Positions 1 through 5,875 of a stretch of 7,206 bases of DNA are shown in pieces. Both the position numbers and the translations under genes were made by a program. Numbering within the stretch: the stretch's first letter is position 1; each line of letters starts with the position of its first letter. The stretch lies in NCBI GenBank assembly GCA_959018215.1, contig CAUEKL010000115.1, positions 1 to 7,206 on the forward strand, read 5' to 3'. The notes below the pieces were generated by a model that saw only the letters and a list, made by a program, of their open reading frames with translations, was not told where the DNA came from and made no database searches. The stretch comes from an uncultured Gemmiger sp. (GTDB lineage: Bacteria; Bacillota; Clostridia; Oscillospirales; Ruminococcaceae).

Positions 1-519
1 CACATAAGGGAGGTTGCGGTATTTTTCATCGTAATCCAGACCGTAGCCGACCACAAACTCGTCGGGCACCTCAAAGCCGCAGTAATCCGGTTCGATATCG
101 GCCTTGCGACGGCTGGGCTTGCTGAGGATGGTGCACAGGCGCAGGCTGTTGGGACGGCGCATCTGCAGCATGGGCATCAGGTGGGAAAGGGTGATGCCGG
201 TATCCAGGATATCCTCCACAATCAGCACATCCTTGCCGGTCAGGTCCTGATCCAGGTCCTTGATGATCTTGACAAGACCGGTGGAGCTGGTGTTGGCTCC
301 GCCGTAGCTGGAAACCACCATAAAATCAATGCCGCAGGGAATGGTGACGGCACGCATCAGGTCAGCCATAAACACAACGGCGCCCTTGAGGATGGAAACC
401 AGCAACAGGTCACGACCTTCATAATCGGCACTGATCTGTGCGCCCAGTTCGGCCACCTTGGCCTTCAGCTGTTCTTCCGAGACTAGGATATGGTCAATAT
501 CCTGGTGCATAGACTGCAT
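1..519 (-). CDS. hpt: Hypoxanthine phosphoribosyltransferase, C-terminal end missing
   Basis: Purine salvage enzyme of the cytoplasm that joins hypoxanthine (and usually guanine) to PRPP, giving IMP or GMP and pyrophosphate. The frame runs from the ATG at 519 to base 1, giving 173 codons with no stop. Family length is about 180, so only a few residues are missing. Visible motifs are SILKGA (42-47, pyrophosphate loop), SYGG (71-74, flexible catalytic loop), the PRPP-binding signature VLIVEDILDTGIT (98-110; Glu102, Asp103, catalytic Asp106), SKPSRR (133-138, Lys134 contacting the purine) and FVVGYGLDYDEKYRNLPYV (155-173, Asp162 matching human Asp193). The gene starts 3 bases after tilS, an adjacency conserved in Firmicutes, where ftsH usually follows; ftsH would lie outside this window. 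A second in-frame ATG at 510 is possible but worse spaced from the ribosome binding site. The symbol hprT is also used. Confidence 0.95.
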   Translation of the reverse strand, partial: MQSMHQDIDHILVSEEQLKAKVAELGAQISADYEGRDLLLVSILKGAVVFMADLMRAVTIPCGIDFMVVSSYGGANTSSTGLVKIIKDLDQDLTGKDVLIVEDILDTGITLSHLMPMLQMRRPNSLRLCTILSKPSRRKADIEPDYCGFEVPDEFVVGYGLDYDEKYRNLPYV

Positions 520-522
520 ACA

Positions 523-1926
523 TCAAACCTCCGTTTTTTCGGTACGGATAACAAGCACTTCCCGGGTGAAGCGATCCGGCGCAAAACCTTCGGCAAAGCC
601 GGAGCCCCACAGCCAGATCACCTCACTGCCGTCTGCCAGAAGCGGCAGCAGCGGGCGCTCATTCATCGGAATGGCAAGCTCGTTATAGTATTTTTTCAGC
701 GTTTTGCGCACATGGCGATCCCGCGGGCGGTAATCATCCCCGGGCTGCCGTGTGCGCAGCATGATATTCTTGCTTATTTTAGCATAATCTGCGCAACAGT
801 TTAAGTCTTTTTTGAAAATTGGTGCATTTTTTAGAAAATCTTCATACTTTTCCACCCGCAAAGCAACAGTATACCCACCCGGAAGGTGATACACGCCGGG
901 CAAAGCAGGCTGGGCAGGCGCCGGTGCAGGTGCCGCACCGGAGGGCGAAATCCGAACCAGTTCCTTCCCTGCCGGTCCATTCTGGACCTTGTAGGTCACA
1001 TCCTGGGTCAGCTGCAGTGCGCCCTCCCCTTTCATGACCAGGAACCGCAGCAGACTGACATACTTTTCCTCCGCATCCCGCACCGGAGAAACCAGACTGT
1101 GCAAAGCAGCATCCAGTACCGGGCCTTCCGCATCCCGCAGCATCTGCAGGTCATATCCCCGGGAGGTAGCCGCCGCCTGCAAAAGCGCGGCCGCTTCGGC
1201 GTACAGCCAGCGGTCCAGCTGCTGCATCTGACGGCACAGGCGCCCGATGCACCGCTCTGCTGCCGGATTGACCGACAGCAGAGCAGGAACGGCGTCATGC
1301 CGGACACGATTGCGGGCATAGGTATCCCGGGCGTTGGTTTCGTCCTGCACATAGCTTTGCCCAAGTGCGGCACAGTATGCCTCGGTTTCGGCGCGTGTCA
1401 GACAAAGCATCGGGCGAACGTAGACACCCCGGTGCGGCTGAATGCCGCCCAGACCGTGCAACCCTGTTCCCCGTGCCATACGCAGCAAAACGGTTTCCAC
1501 CTGATCGGACATGGTATGGGCGGTGGCGATGTGGGCCTCTTCCCGGGACGCCAGGTCGTCAAACCAGGAATACCGCAGATTGCGGGCCCAGTCCTCGCTG
1601 GGGTTCTCCGGGATGTCCACCCCCGCGCGCCGGGCGTTGTACACAAACAGCTCCACAGCGCGGTCCTCGCAGAAGCGGGCCACGAATTTTTCGTCCCTGT
1701 CGGCAGCGGCACCGCGGATTCCGTGGTTCACGTGGGTGGCCAGCACCTCAATGGAAAGAGACCGGCGGCACCGCAGCAAAAACAGCAAAAGGGCCATAGA
1801 GTCTGCTCCGCCGGAGCAGGCCACAATGACCCTGTCGCCAGACTTGAACAAGCCCTGCTGCTTACAGTAGGCAAGCAAGGTTTGCTCGGTTTTCTCGATG
1901 ACATTTTGCGCATCAATACTGTTCAT
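523..1926 (-). CDS. tilS: tRNA(Ile)-lysidine synthetase TilS
   Basis: ATP-dependent ligase that attaches lysine to C34 of the CAU-anticodon tRNA-Ile, changing its identity from Met to Ile and its reading from AUG to AUA; normally essential. With the start at 1926 the protein has 467 residues. The N-type ATP pyrophosphatase domain carries the PP-loop SGGADS (38-43), HVNHGIRG (65-72), ARNLRY (114-119) and TAHTMSDQVETVLLRMARG (135-153) followed by GLHGLGGI (155-162). A middle helical domain, an Ala-Pro linker (about 328-343) and the C-terminal TilS domain (about 390-448, LRTRQPGDDYRP through WGSGFAEGF) follow. The frame stays open upstream to 1995, but that start would add 23 non-family residues and overlap dnaB by 83 bases. 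ATG 1926 overlaps dnaB by 14 bases and fits the usual N-terminus. A very AT-rich stretch encodes about residues 359-390. hpt begins 3 bases after the stop. Confidence 0.95.
   Translation of the reverse strand: MNSIDAQNVIEKTEQTLLAYCKQQGLFKSGDRVIVACSGGADSMALLLFLLRCRRSLSIEVLATHVNHGIRGAAADRDEKFVARFCEDRAVELFVYNARRAGVDIPENPSEDWARNLRYSWFDDLASREEAHIATAHTMSDQVETVLLRMARGTGLHGLGGIQPHRGVYVRPMLCLTRAETEAYCAALGQSYVQDETNARDTYARNRVRHDAVPALLSVNPAAERCIGRLCRQMQQLDRWLYAEAAALLQAAATSRGYDLQMLRDAEGPVLDAALHSLVSPVRDAEEKYVSLLRFLVMKGEGALQLTQDVTYKVQNGPAGKELVRISPSGAAPAPAPAQPALPGVYHLPGGYTVALRVEKYEDFLKNAPIFKKDLNCCADYAKISKNIMLRTRQPGDDYRPRDRHVRKTLKKYYNELAIPMNERPLLPLLADGSEVIWLWGSGFAEGFAPDRFTREVLVIRTEKTEV
527..532 (-). promoter_or_regulatory. 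hpt ribosome binding site inside the tilS 3' end
   Basis: GGAGGT overlaps the last tilS codons, 7 bases before the ATG at 519. This spacing selects 519 as the hpt start. The ATG at 523-521, which overlaps the tilS stop, is in another frame and meets TGA after nine codons. Confidence 0.75.
776..804 (-). promoter_or_regulatory. Candidate internal promoter in tilS facing hpt
   Basis: Within an AT-rich stretch of tilS, an extended -10 element TGCTAAAAT lies at 784-776 (hexamer TAAAAT, 5 of 6 to consensus, preceded by TG). It is spaced 17 bases from a weak -35, TTAAAC (804-799, 3 of 6). It reads in the operon direction, about 250 bases before hpt, and could give hpt and the genes after it independent expression. 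The call is by eye; such matches also arise by chance in AT-rich DNA. Confidence 0.35.
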
Positions 1927-3307
1927 GAATCTCATCCAAATTGCTGAAGCGTGTGTGCGCGCCGTCCCAGCCGAGACGAACGATGCTGGTTTCACCGTGG
2001 CGGTTTTTGGCTACGATGCACTCGGCCTCATTCTCATTGGCCTGTTCGGCTTCGCCGTTCTGACGGTTATAATACGCGGCGCGGTACAGAAACAACACCA
2101 CGTCGGCATCCTGTTCGATAGAACCGGAGTCGCGCAGGTCGGACAGCTGGGGACGATGGTCCGAACGCCCGGTGGTCTTTTCGGCCGCACGGGACAGCTG
2201 CGACAGTGCAATGACCGGCACATTCAGTTCCTTGGCCATGATCTTCAGGTTCCGGGTGATATCACTGATTTCCTGCACGCGGCTTTCGGTGCGCTTGGCA
2301 CTCTGCATCAGCTGCAGGTAATCGATGATGACAAGCCCGATCTTTTCCTTTTTGGGGTCCTGGTTGATCTGGCGGATCTTCGCTTTCAGTTCCGGCACCG
2401 AAATACCGGAGGAGTCATCCATGTAGATGGGTACGTTGTACAGCAGCGAGGTGGCTGTTGCAAAGTCGTTCCAGTCGGAGTTGTTCAGCCGGCCGGTACG
2501 GAATGCCTGGCTGTCGATACCCGCCACGCTGGACAGAATACGGTCGGTAAGCTGTTCGCAAGTCATTTCCAGGCTGAAAATGATGGTGGGAATCTTCTGC
2601 TGCCGCGCCACGTTGGTGGCAATGTTCAACGCAAAACTGGTTTTGCCCATACCGGGACGGGCCGCCAGGATGACCAGGTCGGAACGTCCCAGACCGGTGA
2701 GGACATTATCCAGATAATGGAACCCCGTGGGAATCCCGGCAAACTTGTCGCGGTCGGCGCCGCTGAGCTTCTGCATGGTATCAATGACTTCCAGAATGGA
2801 TTCCCGGATGGTCTTGACACCGGATTTGTCCTGGCCGCCCCGGATATCATACAGTTTCTGCTCGGCGCTTTCCAGCAGCATATCGGCGTCCGGTTCGGTG
2901 ATGGCCTGCTCCAAGGTGGAACGAGCTGCCTCAATCAGGCGCCGGGTCTGGTATTTTTCCTTGACGATCTTGATGTAGGAATCAACATTGGAGATGGCCG
3001 GAACCGTCTCGGCAATATGGGCAATGTAGATCTTGGCATCATCGGCGCCTTTGAAAGCCCCATTCTGTGCCAGTGCATCCACCAGCGTGATTACGTCCAC
3101 CGCTTCGCTGTCCGCGAAGAGAGTGCGCATCTGCTCATACACCGCGCGGTTCTGGTCCGAATAGAACATATCCGGTTCCAGTTCAGTGATCAAACGGTTG
3201 AGGATGGTTTCATCCATCAATGCCGCACCCAGAACACTTTGCTCGGCCTGCATGTTGTAGGGCATCTGGATGCCCAGACTGGAAAGACTCAATTCACCGG
3301 CAGGCAT
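1913..3307 (-). CDS. dnaB: Replicative DNA helicase DnaB
   Basis: Hexameric 5'-3' helicase that unwinds DNA at the replication fork and recruits DnaG primase; known as DnaC in B. subtilis. The protein has 464 residues, normal for the family. The N-terminal primase-interacting domain (about 15-115) begins with the typical PYNMQAEQSVLGA (16-28). A linker (about 116-185) leads to the RecA-like ATPase domain (about 190-455). Visible motifs are Walker A ARPGMGKTS (216-224, Lys222 and Thr223), the FSLEM segment (244-248), Walker B LVIIDYLQLM (325-334, Asp329), SQLSR (369-373), DLRDSGSIEQDAD (390-402) and the arginine-finger segment KNRHG (434-438, probably Arg436). No intein interrupts the P-loop region. 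The gene follows rplI after 46 bases, and its last 14 bases overlap the tilS start, which suggests translational coupling. A phage-type helicase is unlikely given the chromosomal neighbours. Confidence 0.98.
   Translation of the reverse strand: MPAGELSLSSLGIQMPYNMQAEQSVLGAALMDETILNRLITELEPDMFYSDQNRAVYEQMRTLFADSEAVDVITLVDALAQNGAFKGADDAKIYIAHIAETVPAISNVDSYIKIVKEKYQTRRLIEAARSTLEQAITEPDADMLLESAEQKLYDIRGGQDKSGVKTIRESILEVIDTMQKLSGADRDKFAGIPTGFHYLDNVLTGLGRSDLVILAARPGMGKTSFALNIATNVARQQKIPTIIFSLEMTCEQLTDRILSSVAGIDSQAFRTGRLNNSDWNDFATATSLLYNVPIYMDDSSGISVPELKAKIRQINQDPKKEKIGLVIIDYLQLMQSAKRTESRVQEISDITRNLKIMAKELNVPVIALSQLSRAAEKTTGRSDHRPQLSDLRDSGSIEQDADVVLFLYRAAYYNRQNGEAEQANENEAECIVAKNRHGETSIVRLGWDGAHTRFSNLDEIHEQY
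1931..1937 (-). promoter_or_regulatory. Weak tilS ribosome binding site inside dnaB
   Basis: GGATGAG lies within the last codons of dnaB, 4 bases before the ATG at 1926. It is a poor match to the anti-Shine-Dalgarno, so tilS initiation probably depends on ribosomes finishing dnaB. It contains a second in-frame ATG (1933-1935) that could serve as an alternative start three residues upstream. Confidence 0.4.
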
Positions 3308-3314
3308 ACAGGCA

Positions 3315-3320
3315 CCCCCT
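3315..3320 (-). promoter_or_regulatory. dnaB ribosome binding site
   Basis: AGGGGG is placed 7 bases before the ATG at 3307. It supports this start over the downstream in-frame ATG codons at residues 15 and 19. Confidence 0.65.
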
Positions 3321-3353
3321 TTTCCCAGATTTCATGTGTAAAGGCATATTGCT

Positions 3354-3800
3354 TCACAGCTCTTCCACATTGACCATGAAGGAAGCTGCCACTCCTGCGT
3401 ACAGTCGAACCGGCGCGTCGGAGGAGCCAAATTCCGTGATGGAAGCCGGCAGCTCCACTTTTTTCTTGTCGATTTCGGCGCCGATCATCCGGCCCAGTTC
3501 TTCGGCCACATCCTTGCCGGTGACCTTGCCGTACAGTTTGCCGGAGGCGCCGCCCTTGACCTTGATGGCCACAGTCTTATCCTTGATCTGGGCAGCCAGC
3601 GCCTCGGCGGCTGCGCGGGCTTCCGCTTCATGGTGGGCCTTGGCTTCACTCTTGGTGCGAGCGGTGTTCAGCGCATTGGCGTCTGCCGGCGCTGCCAGGC
3701 CGCGGGGAAACAGGAAGTTGCGGGCGTACCCGTCGGACACTTCATGGATTTCGTCCTTCTTGCCAATGGTCTTGACATCCTGTTTGAGAATGACTTTCAT
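3354..3800 (-). CDS. rplI: 50S ribosomal protein L9
   Basis: Large-subunit protein that binds 23S rRNA with its N-terminal domain, projects from the base of the L1 stalk and helps maintain reading frame. It has 148 residues, the usual bacterial L9 length (about 147-150). The N-terminal domain opens with MKVILKQDVKTIGKKDEIHEV and contains the L9 signature VSDGYARNFLFPRGLA (21-36). Next is the long connecting helix (about 41-75), rich in Ala, Glu and Lys, then a C-terminal domain containing GKLYGKVTGKDVAEEL (87-102). The start is the ATG at 3800 with a good Shine-Dalgarno. It lies between gdpP and dnaB, with gaps of 48 and 46 bases and no terminator in either, so co-transcription is likely. Nothing is unusual in the protein. 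Confidence 0.98.
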   Translation of the reverse strand: MKVILKQDVKTIGKKDEIHEVSDGYARNFLFPRGLAAPADANALNTARTKSEAKAHHEAEARAAAEALAAQIKDKTVAIKVKGGASGKLYGKVTGKDVAEELGRMIGAEIDKKKVELPASITEFGSSDAPVRLYAGVAASFMVNVEEL

Positions 3801-3808
3801 GGTGGTTT

Positions 3809-3815
3809 CTCCCCT
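3809..3815 (-). promoter_or_regulatory. rplI ribosome binding site
   Basis: AGGGGAG is placed 8 bases before the rplI ATG at 3800. It fixes the start and is consistent with the high expression expected of a ribosomal protein. Confidence 0.7.
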
Positions 3816-3849
3816 CTTTATGTAAAATTATGAGTCAGCTTTTTTGAGG

Positions 3850-5826
3850 TTACAGCCGGGCGTCCGCTTTGGACTGTGCCTGGGCTGCCCGGTAGTGGTC
3901 GATTTGTTCCCGGATGCGGGCTTCCGCCTGCTTCACGGTACAATCTTTGAGCTGCGCACCCGCCATGGTCAGGTGGCCGCCGCCGCCCAGAGGCTCCAGG
4001 ATCACCTGTACATTCAGCGCCCCCATGCTGCGGGCGCTGATGTTGACGCCGCCGTTCTTGGCGACCGCCACAAAGCTGGCATCAACGCCATTGATGGTCA
4101 GCAGGTCGTTGGCTGCCATAGGCAGCACCACGCTCATGCCGGGGTCCAGTTCCCCGGACACCGCCACCGCACAGCCTTTGTAGATATAGGCGCTTTCCAC
4201 GATGGAAGCCCGGGCCTCGTACTCTTCCTTCGAGACATTGAACAACAGCTTGGTTTCGGCTGTCTTGGCGCCGCGGCTTCTCAGCCAAGCGGCAGCTTCA
4301 AAGGTGCGCACCCCCACGTGCAGGGCAAAGCTGCGTGTGTCCAGCATGATGCCGGCCAGCAGTGCCTGCGCCTCCAGCGGAGTGATGTTTCCCTGTGCCG
4401 GCATGAACTGCAGCAGTTCGCAGACCAGCTCACTGGCGCTGGAGGCATAGGGTTCATGGTACAGCAGTACCGGATTGTCGATGTGACCAACCGCCATACG
4501 GTGGTGATCGATCACCACCACACGCTTGCATTTGGCGTAGATTTCCGGACTTTCCAGCAGATACTTCTGGTAGGTATCCACGACGATCAGCAGAGTGTCC
4601 GGCGTGATAAGGTCCAGCGTCTCCTTGGGGTCGATAAAGTTATGATCTTCCCCGGCCTCATCAAATACATTCAGCAAAGCTTCGGCCAGCGTGGCATCCC
4701 GCCGTATGGCGATAACGGAAGGCACCTCACACATTTTGCACATGCGCAGGATACCGATAGCGGAACCTACGGCGTCCAGGTCAGACATGCGGTGTCCCAT
4801 GATGATCACGCTGTCGCTCTGGCGGATCTGGTCGGCCAGTGCATTGGCAATAATCCGGCTGCGTACATGACTGCGCTTTTCCACACCGTGGGAAACACCG
4901 CCATAGAATTCAAAACCGTCCACCGTCTTAACCGCAGCCTGGTCGCCGCCGCGCCCTAACGCGATATCAATGCTCTCCCGGGCCATTTCCTGGCATTCAA
5001 ACAGCGTCTTGCCGCCATGGCCCAGACCAATGGAAATGGTGATCATGCCGCTGGGATTCAGGGCTCGTACCTTGTCCAGGATATCAAAACGGGTTTCGAT
5101 CATCCGGCGGGCGTCGCGCTCCTCCACCACCGCAATATACCGGTTGTTGGAAACGCGGCGCAAAAAACCGGTGGTCTGGGCAAAATAATTTTCCAGCAGC
5201 CGGTTTATGGCTTCCAACTCCCGGGCCTGCTCGGAGTCCTTCATATCCGTGAACAGTTCATCATAGCTGTCAATCACGATATTCAGGTAGGCGGGGCGGC
5301 TGGCATTATACTCGTCCAGTGTATCCTTGTAGAAGGTGTCATCAATGAGATACACCAGGCTGCCGCCGAACTCCCCTTTCACCGGGCTGGCATAGGCGGT
5401 GAACCGGCTGCCGCTGGCCGCCAGATCCTGCCCATGCGGGCGAGCGCAGACGGCCAGGTCAAACCCGGGCAGAACCCGCTCCACTGCGGGCTGCACCACA
5501 TCTTCCCCTTCCAGAATCTGATCCCGGAAGAGATCATTATACCAGACAACGGTTTTTCCGTCCAGCAGCATCACCGGCACCGGAAGTTCGGCCAGGGAAT
5601 ACTGCAGTTTACTGTCCTCAAACCGCCGTCCGCACAGATTGACCGCAACAAAGCGCCGCAGTTTACGAATGTTGACAAACAGCACAATACCGGCAATCAG
5701 CACTGCAACAGCCGGTGCTATCAGGCACAGCGGGTTCAGGACGGCCACCGGCACAATCAAAGCCAGGCATGCCGCCGCCAACAAAATGATCAGGACAATG
5801 TTGTCGGGTCTTCTTTTGTTTTTCAT
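3850..5826 (-). CDS. gdpP: Cyclic-di-AMP phosphodiesterase GdpP
   Basis: Membrane-anchored phosphodiesterase that hydrolyses c-di-AMP to pApA and so affects potassium homeostasis, cell-wall stress and beta-lactam tolerance in Firmicutes. The protein has 658 residues, the usual family length. Two hydrophobic helices lie at about 9-30 and 33-52, followed by a PAS-like region (about 75-160) and a degenerate GGDEF domain (about 170-300). The GGDEF signature is replaced by GRGGDQAAVK (291-300), as usual in GdpP, so cyclase activity is not expected. The DHH domain has MGHRMSDLDAVGSAIG (343-358; His345, Asp349, Asp351), VVDT (415-418, Asp417), DHH (440-442) and LDTRS (495-499, Asp496). The DHHA1 part carries GGGGHLTMAGA (614-624). 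All metal-binding residues expected of the family are present. The ATG at 5826 directly precedes a basic segment and the first helix. rplI follows after 48 bases, the conserved Firmicutes gdpP-rplI-dnaB arrangement. Older names are YybT and DHH-family phosphoesterase. Confidence 0.96.
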   Translation of the reverse strand: MKNKRRPDNIVLIILLAAACLALIVPVAVLNPLCLIAPAVAVLIAGIVLFVNIRKLRRFVAVNLCGRRFEDSKLQYSLAELPVPVMLLDGKTVVWYNDLFRDQILEGEDVVQPAVERVLPGFDLAVCARPHGQDLAASGSRFTAYASPVKGEFGGSLVYLIDDTFYKDTLDEYNASRPAYLNIVIDSYDELFTDMKDSEQARELEAINRLLENYFAQTTGFLRRVSNNRYIAVVEERDARRMIETRFDILDKVRALNPSGMITISIGLGHGGKTLFECQEMARESIDIALGRGGDQAAVKTVDGFEFYGGVSHGVEKRSHVRSRIIANALADQIRQSDSVIIMGHRMSDLDAVGSAIGILRMCKMCEVPSVIAIRRDATLAEALLNVFDEAGEDHNFIDPKETLDLITPDTLLIVVDTYQKYLLESPEIYAKCKRVVVIDHHRMAVGHIDNPVLLYHEPYASSASELVCELLQFMPAQGNITPLEAQALLAGIMLDTRSFALHVGVRTFEAAAWLRSRGAKTAETKLLFNVSKEEYEARASIVESAYIYKGCAVAVSGELDPGMSVVLPMAANDLLTINGVDASFVAVAKNGGVNISARSMGALNVQVILEPLGGGGHLTMAGAQLKDCTVKQAEARIREQIDHYRAAQAQSKADARL

Positions 5827-5830
5827 GGTA

Positions 5831-5835
5831 TCCTC
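5831..5835 (-). promoter_or_regulatory. gdpP ribosome binding site, short spacing
   Basis: GAGGA lies only 4 bases upstream of the gdpP ATG at 5826. This is shorter than the 7-8 bases seen before rplI, dnaB and hpt. It is the only Shine-Dalgarno-like stretch before this start and sits just downstream of the intergenic hairpin. Confidence 0.55.
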
Positions 5836-5848
5836 GGCTGTTTTGGGC

Positions 5849-5868
5849 TGCGCGGGGCAACCCGCGCA
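5849..5868 (-). other. Perfect GC-rich hairpin in the rnj-gdpP gap
   Basis: The arms 5849-5856 and 5861-5868 are perfect inverted complements (8 bp, seven of them G-C) around a 4-base loop. In the minus-strand transcript the stem reads UGCGCGGG, loop UUGC, then CCCGCGCA. It lies just after the rnj stop codon (5876-5878) and ends 14 bases before the gdpP Shine-Dalgarno. It is followed by an A/C-rich stretch, not a U-run, so it does not look like an intrinsic terminator. Possible roles are mRNA 3'-end protection, a processing site or attenuation of gdpP; all are inference. The mirror transcript would show a GCAA loop. Confidence 0.6.
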
Positions 5869-5875
5869 CAGTCTG

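Noticed and set aside
886..1947. Plus-strand open frame opposite tilS (353 codons)
   Set aside because: Antisense shadow of tilS with no recognisable domain, no good ribosome binding site, and the PP-loop enzyme clearly encoded on the minus strand.
1927..1995. Longer tilS version starting at 1995
   Set aside because: It would add 23 residues unlike TilS N-termini and overlap dnaB by 83 bases. The 1926 start fits family length and gene packing better.
1898..3373. Long plus-strand open frame opposite dnaB (491 codons)
   Set aside because: It is the mirror of the dnaB coding strand. Its translation shows no family motif and has the Gly/His/Gln-rich look of antisense GC-rich coding DNA, while dnaB on the other strand is fully convincing.
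3801..3849. Possible promoter in the gdpP-rplI gap (CATAAT at 3832-3827)
   Set aside because: The -10-like hexamer is reasonable, but the correctly spaced -35 (CTGTAA) matches only 3 of 6, there is no extended -10, and the start would fall almost on the Shine-Dalgarno. Too weak to call.
3844..4959. Plus-strand open frame opposite the DHH half of gdpP (371 codons)
   Set aside because: Antisense shadow. GdpP motifs cover this interval on the minus strand.
5845..5875. rnj terminator
   Set aside because: The stem is strong, but neither transcript direction has a U-run after it, so it is listed as a hairpin only.
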